Assembly: GCA_913050215.1 (NCBI GenBank)
Contig: CAJXBG010000004.1
Coordinates: forward strand, 18,958-82,957
DNA from: an uncultured Gammaproteobacteria bacterium
GTDB taxonomy: Bacteria; Pseudomonadota; Gammaproteobacteria; Pseudomonadales; Azotimanducaceae
DNA length: 64,000 bases
Direction: 5' to 3'
Shown in pieces: positions 53,068 to 62,561 of the stretch. Each line of letters opens with the position of its first letter. Position 1 is the first letter of the stretch. Under the pieces are notes generated by a model. That model was given only the letters and a program-made list of their open reading frames with translations, had not been told where the DNA came from and made no database searches. A program made the translations under genes and the position numbers.

Positions 53068-54630
53068 TTACCACCAGGTTGCGTACAAAGCAGCTAAGAT
53101 AAGAGCCACCAACACTGCGGAGAAGTTAAACCCATTGGTAGTTGCAAATTGGATATCACGAAGTGACACAGCGCCATCTTGGGTACGATTGCCTGCAAAG
53201 ACTGAAAAGGACACAGCAATTGCGACGCAAAGCAGGAAAACGAGCCCGACCCGGTCTATGAACGGGAGCTCCGGCCAGAGTATCTTGAATGCAAAAGACA
53301 GAACTGCGGAACCGATCGCCGCGGCCAGGGCACCGCTTGAAGTGGTTTTCTTCCAAAACATGCCAAGCAGAAAAATCACAACAATGCCTGGCGTAAAGAA
53401 ACCGGTAAACTCCTGAATGTACTGGAATGCCTGATCAAAATTACCCAGCAGGGGTTTGGCACATATCATCGCTAGCAGCATCGCCGCGACTGCGACGACT
53501 CGACCAACCATTACCCGGTTGCCGTTTTCATCTTTCTTGCTGCTGAAGCTGGCATAGATATCCATGGTGAAAATAGTTGAGATGCTATTTGTCATGGATG
53601 CGAGCGACGAGACAATCGCCGCGAGCAGTGCTGCAAAGACCAGTCCCTTGATTCCGGATGGCAGCATTGCCATCGCTTCAGGGTATGCGTGATCGGGTGT
53701 GGCAAGCGCTGGGTTTAACACAAAGATAGCGATACCCGGCAATACAACAATAATCGGCATCAGTAGCTTCAAAAATGCGGCGAAAGCGATGCCTTTTTGC
53801 GCTTCACGAATATTCTTGGCTGCCAGCGCACGCTGAATAATGTATTGATTAAAGCCCCAGTAGGAAATGTTCATAATCCACATTCCCCCCAATAGCACAG
53901 AGAGGCCTGGCAGGCTGGCGTAGTGTGGGTTGTCCCGGCTGAGAATCATGTCAAATTTTTCGGGCGCTCGTTCAGTCAGTATCTGGAACCCGGCTAACAC
54001 ACCTGAACCCTCCGCCACCTTGTCCAGCATAATCCAGGCGATCATCAGACCACCAAGCACAAGCAGAACGACTTGAATGATGTCTGTGAATGCCACAGCC
54101 TTGAGGCCACCGTAGAGTGAGTAGCCGACAGCAAAGAGCCCTAGCAGTACCATTCCCTGCACGATGTCGAGTCCTGCTACCGTGTTTAGTGCCAGCGCAC
54201 CCAGCCATAGCACTGAGGTTAAATTGACAAAAATGTAGACACCGAGCCAGAAGAAAGCCATCACCAGACGCACCCGATGGTCATATCGCTGTTCTAGAAA
54301 TTGGGGCATGGTGTAGATACCACGTTCCAGAAAAATCGGTAAAAGGTATTTACCGACGAGAATGAGCGTGATGGCTGCCATCCACTCGTACGAAGCGATG
54401 GCGAGGCCAATAGCATAACCGGATCCGGACATGCCGATGATTTGTTCAGCAGAGATGTTGGCGGCTATTAGTGATGCACCAATTGCCCACCAGGGCAACG
54501 ATTTCCCTGCAAGAAAGTAGTCCGAAGTGTCTTTGTGATGGCCTGCTTGCTCCCTTGAAACCCATTGTGCCAGCGCGAACAGGCTGATTGCGTAAAAAAT
54601 AACAACTGAGATATCCAAATTCGACAACAT
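53068..54630 (-). CDS. SSS-family sodium/solute symporter (SGLT-like)
   Basis: The 520-residue protein has about 13-14 hydrophobic segments and family motifs: an early DYFLAGKSLPWWAIGASLIAANI, ISAEQIIGMSGSGYA, GGLKAVAFTDIIQ and INSISTIFTMDIY-like SMTNSISTIFTMDIYASF. The first loop and GGLKAVAFTD resemble SGLT-type sugar transporters rather than proline or solute carriers. It imports a sugar or inositol with Na+. GAGGAG precedes the ATG at 54630. It is the last gene of the cluster TetR, GH3, sulfatase, esterase and symporter, so it may import the product or a glycoside (inference). Confidence 0.91.
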   Translation of the reverse strand: MLSNLDISVVIFYAISLFALAQWVSREQAGHHKDTSDYFLAGKSLPWWAIGASLIAANISAEQIIGMSGSGYAIGLAIASYEWMAAITLILVGKYLLPIFLERGIYTMPQFLEQRYDHRVRLVMAFFWLGVYIFVNLTSVLWLGALALNTVAGLDIVQGMVLLGLFAVGYSLYGGLKAVAFTDIIQVVLLVLGGLMIAWIMLDKVAEGSGVLAGFQILTERAPEKFDMILSRDNPHYASLPGLSVLLGGMWIMNISYWGFNQYIIQRALAAKNIREAQKGIAFAAFLKLLMPIIVVLPGIAIFVLNPALATPDHAYPEAMAMLPSGIKGLVFAALLAAIVSSLASMTNSISTIFTMDIYASFSSKKDENGNRVMVGRVVAVAAMLLAMICAKPLLGNFDQAFQYIQEFTGFFTPGIVVIFLLGMFWKKTTSSGALAAAIGSAVLSFAFKILWPELPFIDRVGLVFLLCVAIAVSFSVFAGNRTQDGAVSLRDIQFATTNGFNFSAVLVALILAALYATWW

Positions 54631-54670
54631 GAAAACTACTCCTCAGAATTTACATTTAGTTCGAACAAGG

Positions 54671-56560
54671 TTAGAGCCTCAAGAACTGAAAAAGGGGCAT
54701 CTCGCAGGTTTTGCCGCCTAGAGACACAAACTCTTCTTCATCCCAGTACTTGCTGTCTCTAAACAGACAATCATAAATTTTACCTTTCGCTGCAGTTGTA
54801 GGGAACGCGTTATCTTTGAGCAGGCGATGTTTGAGCACGGAGAAAGTGACCGCTTCATTGTTCATACGTATTCCACTATCACGTTCACTGTCTAAGATAA
54901 CAAACTTACCTTGGTTAGGCTTCTCATCCCACGGCGTCCAATCAGTTTGTGTACCATCGCGTCCCCTGCCGGGTGAGCTGTTGTATGCAAACTCAGCCCA
55001 ATAGGATGACATCTTTTTAGATAACTCTGTGCGGCTGGGAATATTCTCATCCGAGAACAGGACCCAATTCATCAATCGATCATCGAAGCTCTCAAACACA
55101 AATGGGATCTCTGAGGCGTGTACGGCACCCATCAGTTTTGAGAGGTCAACGCCCAGTATTGTCGGTAGTTCGTCCCAGTCGAACCTGTAGGCGAAAACAG
55201 GGTCAGATTGAGATTCGGCAAGACGCATCGACACTTCGTCAACACCGCGTGCTTTCCAGGCATCGTTGAAGTAGCTGGTCACCGCATGAAAGTATGCCTC
55301 ATTAATAATTTTGGGTAGGAAGCCCATTTGCAGTTCGACAAGGCTGCTGTCTCCAGCAAAGAATGGCTTGAACTCATCACGGTTGGTTCCGATGATAATC
55401 GGCACTGCGTTGTAGTTAGCAGCATCAGCAAAGACTTCCATCAAATCCTCAAGAGGCACAACCGTGCCATCTCGGAATATCATCGGCATGGAGGGCATAC
55501 CATCACTACCTAGCAGCATCAAAACTTCGTTGGCCGATTTTCCTCGAAGGTAGCGACTGATCTCAGCATCGCTCATCTGGTTCTGATGTGATATCGCCTC
55601 TTGCCTTGACGCGGCAGTCGCATCGGCAATCAGCAGTTGATTAGTAATCTCTCGGCCACTGTTCAGATGGCCTGAATCTTCGATATAGTTTGTTGCGTGA
55701 TCCATAGGGGTGGAGATGGGAAGCCCGCTTTGGATGATTGCCTTGTGAAAAAGACCTTCACCTCGTTGCGAGGCGAGAATAGCAAAGATGTTTATGCCGC
55801 CTGCAGACTCGCCGAACAAGGTCACGTTGGTCGGGTCGCCGCCGAATGCTTCAATATTATCCTGCACCCACTCGAGAGCGGCCAAACTGTCAAGAATACC
55901 AAAGTTACCCGACTTGTCCTCCAGCGAGCCGTCGAGGTTGAGAGATGGATGTGAAAGCCAGCCGAAGAGGCCTAACCGGTAATTGAAGTTGACCACAATC
56001 ACGTCGTGATTCTTGGCCAGATTGCGACCGGAGTATTTAAATTGATTTGCGTATCCGGCGACGTTTCCACCACCGTGGATGTATACCATGACCGGCAGCC
56101 GGTCATTGCCAGTTGGCACTTGTTCGTTGGCAAATTTTGGTGCAAAAATATTCAGATACAGACAGTCTTCTGATCCGATCGGTTTGCCGTGCTCTTCCCG
56201 GGGCCTGCTCTCGCTAACAGAACCAATCTGCTTACAACGGTCAGATGCTTTGAGTGCGTCGAGTGTCCCCTGCCAGAGTGCTGGTTCAACAGGTGCTCTC
56301 CAGCGCAGGTCACCGACCGGTGGCGTCGCAAAGGGAATACCCATCCATGTATGCGATTCTGAGATATCAAGGAAACCTACGACATCCCCGTATGCTGTTT
56401 TTCTTAACGTTTCCGGGTCCGCGAGCTGTCGTTGTTCACCGTAGTCATCGCCCGATTGAGAAAATTTAAAACCAATAAAAGAGACAAGCACAGCAACGAC
56501 AACCACAAGGGCGCTTAGAGCAATGAGTGCGGCCCTATTTTTTGCGATATCAAGGATCAC
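54671..56560 (-). CDS. Membrane-anchored type B carboxylesterase
   Basis: The 629-residue protein starts at GTG 56560, overlapping the sulfatase stop by 11 bases. An N-terminal hydrophobic anchor (residues 10-32) precedes the carboxylesterase domain. The signature EDCLYLNIFAP is present, the nucleophile elbow FGESAGG, and the catalytic-His region GAVHASEIPFVFE. The C-terminal tail of about 40 residues has two Cys. It is probably periplasmic-facing and cleaves esters such as acetyl or other acyl groups on a sugar or natural product. Translation is coupled to the sulfatase, which implies a joint substrate. Confidence 0.9.
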   Translation of the reverse strand: MILDIAKNRAALIALSALVVVVAVLVSFIGFKFSQSGDDYGEQRQLADPETLRKTAYGDVVGFLDISESHTWMGIPFATPPVGDLRWRAPVEPALWQGTLDALKASDRCKQIGSVSESRPREEHGKPIGSEDCLYLNIFAPKFANEQVPTGNDRLPVMVYIHGGGNVAGYANQFKYSGRNLAKNHDVIVVNFNYRLGLFGWLSHPSLNLDGSLEDKSGNFGILDSLAALEWVQDNIEAFGGDPTNVTLFGESAGGINIFAILASQRGEGLFHKAIIQSGLPISTPMDHATNYIEDSGHLNSGREITNQLLIADATAASRQEAISHQNQMSDAEISRYLRGKSANEVLMLLGSDGMPSMPMIFRDGTVVPLEDLMEVFADAANYNAVPIIIGTNRDEFKPFFAGDSSLVELQMGFLPKIINEAYFHAVTSYFNDAWKARGVDEVSMRLAESQSDPVFAYRFDWDELPTILGVDLSKLMGAVHASEIPFVFESFDDRLMNWVLFSDENIPSRTELSKKMSSYWAEFAYNSSPGRGRDGTQTDWTPWDEKPNQGKFVILDSERDSGIRMNNEAVTFSVLKHRLLKDNAFPTTAAKGKIYDCLFRDSKYWDEEEFVSLGGKTCEMPLFQFLRL

Positions 56561-58067
56561 CGCGGCGCGCTCCAGGCGTTATCCAACCGCGAGGGTTATC
56601 AGTTATCTCATTCTGTTTGAATTGCAGCGCCTGCATTAATGAAGCCGCTTCTTCTGCAAACAGATTCTTGACATCGTGAGCTTCCGTATCACCGTCAAGA
56701 TGTGACAGATGCATGCGACTACGACCAAAATCCCCCGTGTCTTCTGTCAGCTTGAATTCGCTATTGCGTATTGCGTCGGGCAAGGTTTGTATGACCGGAA
56801 AATAGTAAAGAAACGCGTGTGGTGAATCGCTCTTCCCCTGCAGAAGGCCGGAAAGGTCCCGGCCATCGATTACCCGGTCTTTAGGTAGTGTCAGGCCAGA
56901 AGCCTGCAGGAGCGTAGGGAAAATATCGATATTCATCGCCATCGCATCAGTCACGCGACCGGATTCCACCCGGCCGGGCCAACGAACAATCATCGGCACA
57001 CGTTGCCCGCCTTCAAGGGTCTGTCCTTTTCGTCCCCTTAGATAGCCGGGACTGCCGTTGTAGTCGGCGCCATTGTCGCTGGTAATCAGCACGATTGTGT
57101 TGTCCGACAAGCCCAGTCGATCCAGTGCGCGCATAAGTTGCCCTGTGCTCCGGTCAAGATCTTCGATTACATCACCGTAAGTGCCACCGCGTGACGTGTT
57201 AGCGAACTCATCTGATGAGTAGTGAGGAACGTGGGGGAAAGAATGTGCAAGGTAGAGGAAAAATGGGTTGCCTGCGGTTGACTCCACAAATTCGATTGCC
57301 TCTTGAGTATACATTTCAGTTAGTTGGCGTTGGTCAACACCTTGGCCCGGAAGAGGTTGCAATTCATCTCGCTCACTGGCAAACAAGCCGCCTTCTCGTC
57401 TGTCTTGAATCAAGACCTCCTTGTTGCGGTAGAGGTTCAGAGGATACTGATCATTGCTGAAGTGAAGGCCAAAGAAAGACTCAAAGCCAAAATCGTTAGG
57501 AAGATAGCCTTTGTGATCGCCAAGATGCCACTTGCCTATCATGCCAGTGCGGTATCCGGCATGTTTCATCACCTCGGCGATCGTAATTTCTTCTTTCGGC
57601 AAAGCATTTGCCCACCCCAGCATTTTCCTCAAAGTACCCATCGTCGAATCTGTAGGAAAATAAACATGTCTGTCGGTTCTTGTCCTCGGCGGAAACCTGC
57701 CTGTCAGCAACGCAGCACGAGAGGGCGTACAGACAGGTGATGCCGAGTAAAAGTTCGTCATCAACAACCCTTCCTGAGCGACCTGATCTATCTCAGGTGT
57801 CTCTATCAACCGGTTCCCGTAACTAGAAAGGTCCCCCCAACCCAGATCATCGAAGAAAATCACAATAATGTTCGGCGCATTATTAGATATTTGCGGCATC
57901 GTGGTCAGGTATTCGAGCTTCGCACGCTGATGGACGGCATCGACAGTTGGGTCTGAGAAAGCTACGTAGAAGAACCGAATGACCAGACCAACCACAGTCA
58001 GCAGCAACACGCCAACAATGACTCTGCCCAGCCAAAGGGCGGACTTATTAAATATCATAGACAGCAT
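56550..58067 (-). CDS. Membrane-anchored sulfatase
   Basis: The start ATG 58067 follows AACAGGAG; the longer frame to 58106 lacks an SD. The 505-residue protein has an N-terminal membrane anchor (residues 11-34), metal-binding FFDDLGWGD at 71-79 and the sulfatase signature with Cys113 of CTPSRAALLTGR, which is converted to formylglycine. A maturase is not in the window. Later motifs are GKWHLGD, ITSDNGADY and PMIVRWPG. It removes sulfate from an organic ester in the periplasm. It is followed by the overlapping carboxylesterase gene. Confidence 0.93.
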   Translation of the reverse strand: MLSMIFNKSALWLGRVIVGVLLLTVVGLVIRFFYVAFSDPTVDAVHQRAKLEYLTTMPQISNNAPNIIVIFFDDLGWGDLSSYGNRLIETPEIDQVAQEGLLMTNFYSASPVCTPSRAALLTGRFPPRTRTDRHVYFPTDSTMGTLRKMLGWANALPKEEITIAEVMKHAGYRTGMIGKWHLGDHKGYLPNDFGFESFFGLHFSNDQYPLNLYRNKEVLIQDRREGGLFASERDELQPLPGQGVDQRQLTEMYTQEAIEFVESTAGNPFFLYLAHSFPHVPHYSSDEFANTSRGGTYGDVIEDLDRSTGQLMRALDRLGLSDNTIVLITSDNGADYNGSPGYLRGRKGQTLEGGQRVPMIVRWPGRVESGRVTDAMAMNIDIFPTLLQASGLTLPKDRVIDGRDLSGLLQGKSDSPHAFLYYFPVIQTLPDAIRNSEFKLTEDTGDFGRSRMHLSHLDGDTEAHDVKNLFAEEAASLMQALQFKQNEITDNPRGWITPGARRGDP

Positions 58068-58080
58068 GTTAACTCCTGTT

Positions 58081-58115
58081 AAAAAACATAAACCCGGGTT
58101 GACCAAACCACCCGG
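58081..58115 (-). terminator. Hairpin with U-tract between GH3 and sulfatase genes
   Basis: On the minus strand CCGGGT (58115-58110) and ACCCGG (58099-58094) enclose a ten-base loop and are followed by G and a T-rich run at 58092-58081. It could be a terminator of the TetR-GH3 transcript or an attenuator before the sulfatase. Confidence 0.55.
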
Positions 58116-58167
58116 TAATAATCAAGTCTGTAACGATCGACCTTCTTGGCTTCAAGATTTGCTATCT

Positions 58168-60582
58168 CTACCTGCTGCTAACAGGCAAACCCAGCAACGC
58201 CTTTAACCAATCACCATTCATCACATGAATCAATCTGGCCATTAATTTTGGACTCAGTTTGCCCTGACTCATCAAGACCATGGTGCGAAGAGGCATTTCA
58301 GCAACAATCGCCTCGATAACCATTTTGTTATGATCAGAGGGCTCGCCAAACTGTGCGTTCATCATTTTCTGAACTTGTTGCTTTAGTTTTCGACCGAGCC
58401 AGTTTTGTTCAACTTCTAACAGGGTCGAATTAAACTGGAAAGGGCGAACAGGCACTGGTTCGGGTATAGATCGGCCCAACAAGGCTGTGAAGGCGTCGTC
58501 GTTGAAGTCGAGGTTGGCGGGTTCGAAATATGGGCGAAGCAGAGGGTCACTATCGACAAGCTTTTCATCCCCGCCGAGATGCAATATGTGTGAGAGACGA
58601 ATATCCTCTACAGAGGCGCCAATATCAATTGTGTAACTGCCAGCTTCGACAACCCAATCATTGATCAACGTATCCCATCGAGCAAAGGATCGAAAATCAA
58701 GGTTAAGCGCAACCTCGTGCTCTTGCCCAGCTTCTAAATGTACTTTGCAAAATGCTTTTAATTCCCGGGTCGGGCGATGCACAGATGGGTCTTGCTGCCC
58801 AACGTAGAGCTGAACAACTTCAGATCCGGCACGGTCACCCGTGTTTTTTATCGTTGCAATAACAGACACCTTCATTTCGTGATTGGGCTTTAGTTCATTC
58901 GTATTCGCCACTACAAGGTTGCTGTAATCGAACTGCGTATAAGAAAGGCCATGGCCAAACGGGTATGCCACCGGGTTGCCGGTTGTATTAAAGAATCGAT
59001 ATCCAACCCAAATTCCTTCACGGTACTGTGATTGTCGGTTTGTGCCAGGGAACCAGGCGTGACTGGGAACATCTTCCAGCCTCCTGGGGAAGGTTTCTGC
59101 CAGCTTGCCACTGGGATTGCATACACCAAACAGAATGTCCGCCATCGCTGACGCGCCAGCTTGTCCTCCCAGATATGTTTCGAGAATCGAGGGAACCTTA
59201 CTGACATCCGGCAACACAACTGGCGCGCCATTTTGTAATACCAGCGTGATTTTGTGATGAAACTGGCTTAATGCTTCCAACAGTGCCATTTGGCCTTCGG
59301 GTAAATCCAAGTGGGTTCGATCAAAACCTTCGGACTCGCATTCCCGGGTCAGACCAACGATCAGGATAATTTTGTCCATGTTTTCTGCGAGCGCGATAGC
59401 GTCATCTATCAAACATTTTGGTGTAGCCCCAATCAATTTGTACCCTGGTTCGTACTCAACACCGGCGTTCAGCAGGGATATTGCTTCAAGTGGTTGATCA
59501 AGATGCGTGGGATTGATTTGCGAACTGCCTGACCCCTGGTAGCGGGTATCCTCGGCCAAAGCACCAATGACGCCTACTTTGTCGCTAGTAGATAAAGGGA
59601 GATTTTTTTGCTCGTTTTTTAGCAATACACAAGCCTCAAGGGCGGCTAGTTTGGCGACTTGATGATGCTCGTTGGCAGAGTGTTGATGGTTATCATTGAG
59701 TAAGCGACGTGATTTAATAATGAGCGCTAGAAGCCTGGTCACACAGGCATCAAGTGCGTCGTTAGAGAGCTCGCCGCGCTGTACAGCCTTGATAATTTTA
59801 TCGGTATTGAGGCTGCCGCTGGCGGGCATTTCAAGATCAAGCCCCGCTTTAACACCTTCGACACGCTGGTTCGTGGCGCCCCAATCAGTCATGACGAGGC
59901 CATTGAAACCCCACTCATCCCTCAGTATCTCTGTTAGCAACCGATGGTTCTCAGACAGGTAAGTGCCATCGACCTTGTTGTAGGAACACATCACCGTCCA
60001 GGGTTGGCTTTCTTTAATGGGAATCTCGAAGCCAGGCAGATATATTTCCCGCAAGGTGCGCTCATCAACAATGGCGTCGACCACCATGCGACCCGTTTCA
60101 TGATTGTTCACGGCGAAGTGTTTTATACTGGTGCCAATCCCTTCACTCTGAATGCCCTCGATAAGCCCGCTAGCCAGTTTTCCGGTTAGAAGAGGGTCCT
60201 CAGAAAAGTACTCGAAATTTCGTCCGCCGAGGGGATGACGCTTGATATTGACGCCTGGTCCTAATATGACGCTTACCTGTTCTGTTCGACACTCTTTTGC
60301 GAGGGTGACACCTACCTTCTTGATCAAGTCGATGTTCCATGTTGCAGCAAGGCCAGAGGCCGTCGGAAAACAGGTCGCAGGTACAGATTCTGCAAGCCCA
60401 ATATGATCGGCTTCCTCCGGCTGTTTACGCAACCCATGGGGACCATCTGTCACCATGATGGACGGAAGATCTAGATGATCGATACCGTGCAAGTGCCAAA
60501 AATCCGATCCAGAGCACAGTTTTGCCTTGTCATCCAGAGTGAGTTTTTCCAGCAGTGACTGTATTTCAGAACTATTGCTCAT
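58168..60582 (-). CDS. Glycoside hydrolase family 3 beta-glucosidase-like enzyme
   Basis: The 804-residue protein has the GH3 N-terminal TIM barrel with LPSIMVTDGPHGLRKQ, KHFAVNNHETGRM and the nucleophile Asp in FNGLVMTDWGATNQR. The alpha/beta sandwich and a fibronectin-III-like C-terminal domain (GSEVVQLYVGQQDPSVHRP, ELKAFCKVHLEAGQ) follow, and an unusual extra C-terminal helix of about 80 residues ends it. No signal peptide is visible, so it is likely cytoplasmic and acts after import. It hydrolyses a beta-glycoside of unknown nature. It starts 12 bp after the TetR gene. Confidence 0.92.
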   Translation of the reverse strand: MSNSSEIQSLLEKLTLDDKAKLCSGSDFWHLHGIDHLDLPSIMVTDGPHGLRKQPEEADHIGLAESVPATCFPTASGLAATWNIDLIKKVGVTLAKECRTEQVSVILGPGVNIKRHPLGGRNFEYFSEDPLLTGKLASGLIEGIQSEGIGTSIKHFAVNNHETGRMVVDAIVDERTLREIYLPGFEIPIKESQPWTVMCSYNKVDGTYLSENHRLLTEILRDEWGFNGLVMTDWGATNQRVEGVKAGLDLEMPASGSLNTDKIIKAVQRGELSNDALDACVTRLLALIIKSRRLLNDNHQHSANEHHQVAKLAALEACVLLKNEQKNLPLSTSDKVGVIGALAEDTRYQGSGSSQINPTHLDQPLEAISLLNAGVEYEPGYKLIGATPKCLIDDAIALAENMDKIILIVGLTRECESEGFDRTHLDLPEGQMALLEALSQFHHKITLVLQNGAPVVLPDVSKVPSILETYLGGQAGASAMADILFGVCNPSGKLAETFPRRLEDVPSHAWFPGTNRQSQYREGIWVGYRFFNTTGNPVAYPFGHGLSYTQFDYSNLVVANTNELKPNHEMKVSVIATIKNTGDRAGSEVVQLYVGQQDPSVHRPTRELKAFCKVHLEAGQEHEVALNLDFRSFARWDTLINDWVVEAGSYTIDIGASVEDIRLSHILHLGGDEKLVDSDPLLRPYFEPANLDFNDDAFTALLGRSIPEPVPVRPFQFNSTLLEVEQNWLGRKLKQQVQKMMNAQFGEPSDHNKMVIEAIVAEMPLRTMVLMSQGKLSPKLMARLIHVMNGDWLKALLGLPVSSR

Positions 60583-60594
60583 GATTGATTAGCT

Positions 60595-61248
60595 CTATTG
60601 ATTGGTCGGCGCGAGCCCGGCTCGCAAGATCGCCAGATGGGTCTTCGAAATTTTCTTTCGGTTACGCTGATTTACTTCTATGAGCACGTCACCACGAAGG
60701 ATAAGACGCTGTTGTAGTGCTCGACAGGCGTTTATCATTGTCACGTTAAGTAATTGGGCAGGAATGTCTTTGCGCACGCTGCCATCAGCCTGTCCCTGTT
60801 TCAGCAGTTTGGTGAAAAAGGATACACCTTCAAGCTCGACAGATTTTTGAAGGCGCGCCTTGAATGTTTCGGTGATTCTACTGCCCGAAAAGTAGGCATC
60901 GAATTCTGCCAGAAATCGTTCGTCAAGAGATGCTTGTGAGGGGCTCATAAAATGCTCAATGGCATGGATATATCTGTCGAGAGCTGTGCTGTCTTTGGGT
61001 AAATCTGGATCGTCAATATATTGCTTCGATTCCTGAACTAGTTGATGTAGTGCTCGCTCAAGAATGGCCATGGCAAGCTCAACCTTGCTAGGGAAGTAGC
61101 GGTATAGGGTATTTCGGCTCATGCAGACTGCGGCCGCTACATCTTTCATCTGCGTCTCGAAAAAGCCATTACGACTAAAGCAGGTCCTAGCTTCGAGTAA
61201 AATTTTCTCTCGGGTCTCGTCTGTTTGATAACGCTTTGCTTGAGGCAT
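60595..61248 (-). CDS. TetR family regulator heading the GH3 cluster
   Basis: The 217-residue protein has an N-terminal HTH with GFFETQMKDVAAAVCMSRNTLYRYFPSKVEL, of which MSRNTLYRYFPSKVEL is most conserved. The C-terminal domain is helical and binds an unknown ligand. It lies immediately upstream of the GH3 gene on the same strand and probably represses the cluster through to the symporter. An 8-bp ACACGTGT palindrome at 61258-61265 is ten bases before its ATG and could be part of its operator, but the arms are short. Confidence 0.86.
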   Translation of the reverse strand: MPQAKRYQTDETREKILLEARTCFSRNGFFETQMKDVAAAVCMSRNTLYRYFPSKVELAMAILERALHQLVQESKQYIDDPDLPKDSTALDRYIHAIEHFMSPSQASLDERFLAEFDAYFSGSRITETFKARLQKSVELEGVSFFTKLLKQGQADGSVRKDIPAQLLNVTMINACRALQQRLILRGDVLIEVNQRNRKKISKTHLAILRAGLAPTNQ

Positions 61249-61307
61249 TGCTATGTGACACGTGTACTATTTTGAAGAATATATGCCCCTTCAATCTAAA
61301 TGTCTAT

Positions 61308-61519
61308 TTATCGTTGGGTCTCAAATGAATAAACTATTCGCAAGAAGATATCGATTGCGGCGACATTTGACTTAGACGGCTCTTCAAGCATCGCCTTACT
61401 TTGGTAGATAAGTGCTTGTAGATCATGCCGCAGCTCCACAATCCCAACCTGCCCCCGTAGAACACAACCATCGCTTCTGCGTCTTTTGTATAGATCAAAA
61501 TACGCTCTAAAACGCTCAT
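61308..61519 (-). pseudogene. Frameshifted VOC/glyoxalase-like remnant
   Basis: ATG 61519 overlaps the stop of the upstream epimerase (ATGA). The first 21 codons, beginning MSVLERILIYTKDAEAMVVF, resemble the start of a VOC (glyoxalase/bleomycin-resistance) domain. After about 61455 the sense continues in another frame as VGIVELRHDLQALIYQSKAM and EEPSKSNVAAIDIF, then ends at a TAA at 61308-61310. A frameshift plus loss of the C-terminal half is the simplest reading. As the sequence stands the ORF ends at 61334. Confidence 0.5.
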
Positions 61520-62352
61520 TCAGTCGCCTCCAGTGTTAACAGTGCCTGTAATCCCGCTCGGTAATCAGGATATTTCAGGACAATCCCCAACTCGTCTTTG
61601 ATGCGGTCATTCTTCACCCTCTTGCTCTCGGCGTAAAAACTCCGTGCCATTGGCGTCATATCTGCGGTGTTATAGTCAATCGCCTCTGGCAGCGGCATGC
61701 CCAACAACTCCGCCGCATAGCCGATCACGTCTTGGGGTGGCGCCGGATCATTGTCGCACAGGTTATAAACCGCGCCCGCGTTCGGCTGCGCAATACTCGC
61801 CGCCACCACTTGCGCGATATCCTCCACGTGAATGCGCGAAAACACCTGCCCATCCTTAATGATCCGCCGCGCTGTGCCAGCCCGCACCTTGCTAAATGGC
61901 CCACGCCCGGGACCATAAATCCCCGCTATTCGAAAGATATGCAAGGGCAGGTTCATTCCCTGCCACTCTGCTTCGGCAGCCGCACGCCACTGTCCCCGCC
62001 GCGTTGATGGGGTCAGCGGTGTGTCCTCATTGACCCAACCACCCTGATGATCCCCATATACCCCCGTGGTGGACAAATACCCGACCCACTCGAAATCCCT
62101 TTTCGCAATCTCGTCGCGTAATTCGCGCAACACAGGATCACCTTCCTGGTCTGGTCCAGCCGAAATCAACAGATGCGTTGCTGCATCCAAATGCTGGCCC
62201 ATGTCCTCACCCGGAAACTGAACACGCTCAATCCCGTTCTGCACGCGTTTGCCCGCTGTGCGCGACGTACCGATCATCCGCCAGCCACCCAGCAACGAAG
62301 CCAGCGCCTGTGCCGAATACCCGTACCCAAAACTCAGTAATGTCTTACCCAT
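61516..62352 (-). CDS. NAD-dependent epimerase/SDR family protein (YeeZ-like)
   Basis: The 278-residue protein has an N-terminal nucleotide-binding segment LLSFGYGYSAQALASLLGG with GxGxxA, VGYLSTTGVYGDHQGGWVNE (STTGVYGDH as the SDR-like catalytic Ser/Tyr region) and HIFRIAGIYGPGRGPFSKV. It belongs to the extended SDR family near YeeZ, whose role is unclear. GGGAG precedes the ATG at 62352. Its base composition is GC-rich: hand counts give 62% for 61741-61800 and 67% for 61981-62040, against 50% for 60001-60060. This suggests acquisition by transfer. Confidence 0.83.
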   Translation of the reverse strand: MGKTLLSFGYGYSAQALASLLGGWRMIGTSRTAGKRVQNGIERVQFPGEDMGQHLDAATHLLISAGPDQEGDPVLRELRDEIAKRDFEWVGYLSTTGVYGDHQGGWVNEDTPLTPSTRRGQWRAAAEAEWQGMNLPLHIFRIAGIYGPGRGPFSKVRAGTARRIIKDGQVFSRIHVEDIAQVVAASIAQPNAGAVYNLCDNDPAPPQDVIGYAAELLGMPLPEAIDYNTADMTPMARSFYAESKRVKNDRIKDELGIVLKYPDYRAGLQALLTLEATE

Positions 62353-62561
62353 TCAACTGCTCCCGCCAGCTTAGCGCCCATCTATTCTGACCGCCTATGA
62401 TACCTAACATCAGCTGCACGTTCGGCAAACTTGTTCGCTTACTCGCGTCCGCCGGGTAGTATTTTTCTAAAGCGTTACTCAATAGGCTATAGTCTGGGGG
62501 TTGGCAGATGTGACCGAGTAAAATGTTAACGCCGTGAAATACAAGAGTACTTTCATAAGGC

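Noticed and set aside
61258..61265. ACACGTGT palindrome before the GH3-cluster TetR gene
   Set aside because: Only eight bases, with no longer symmetry; too short to call an operator.
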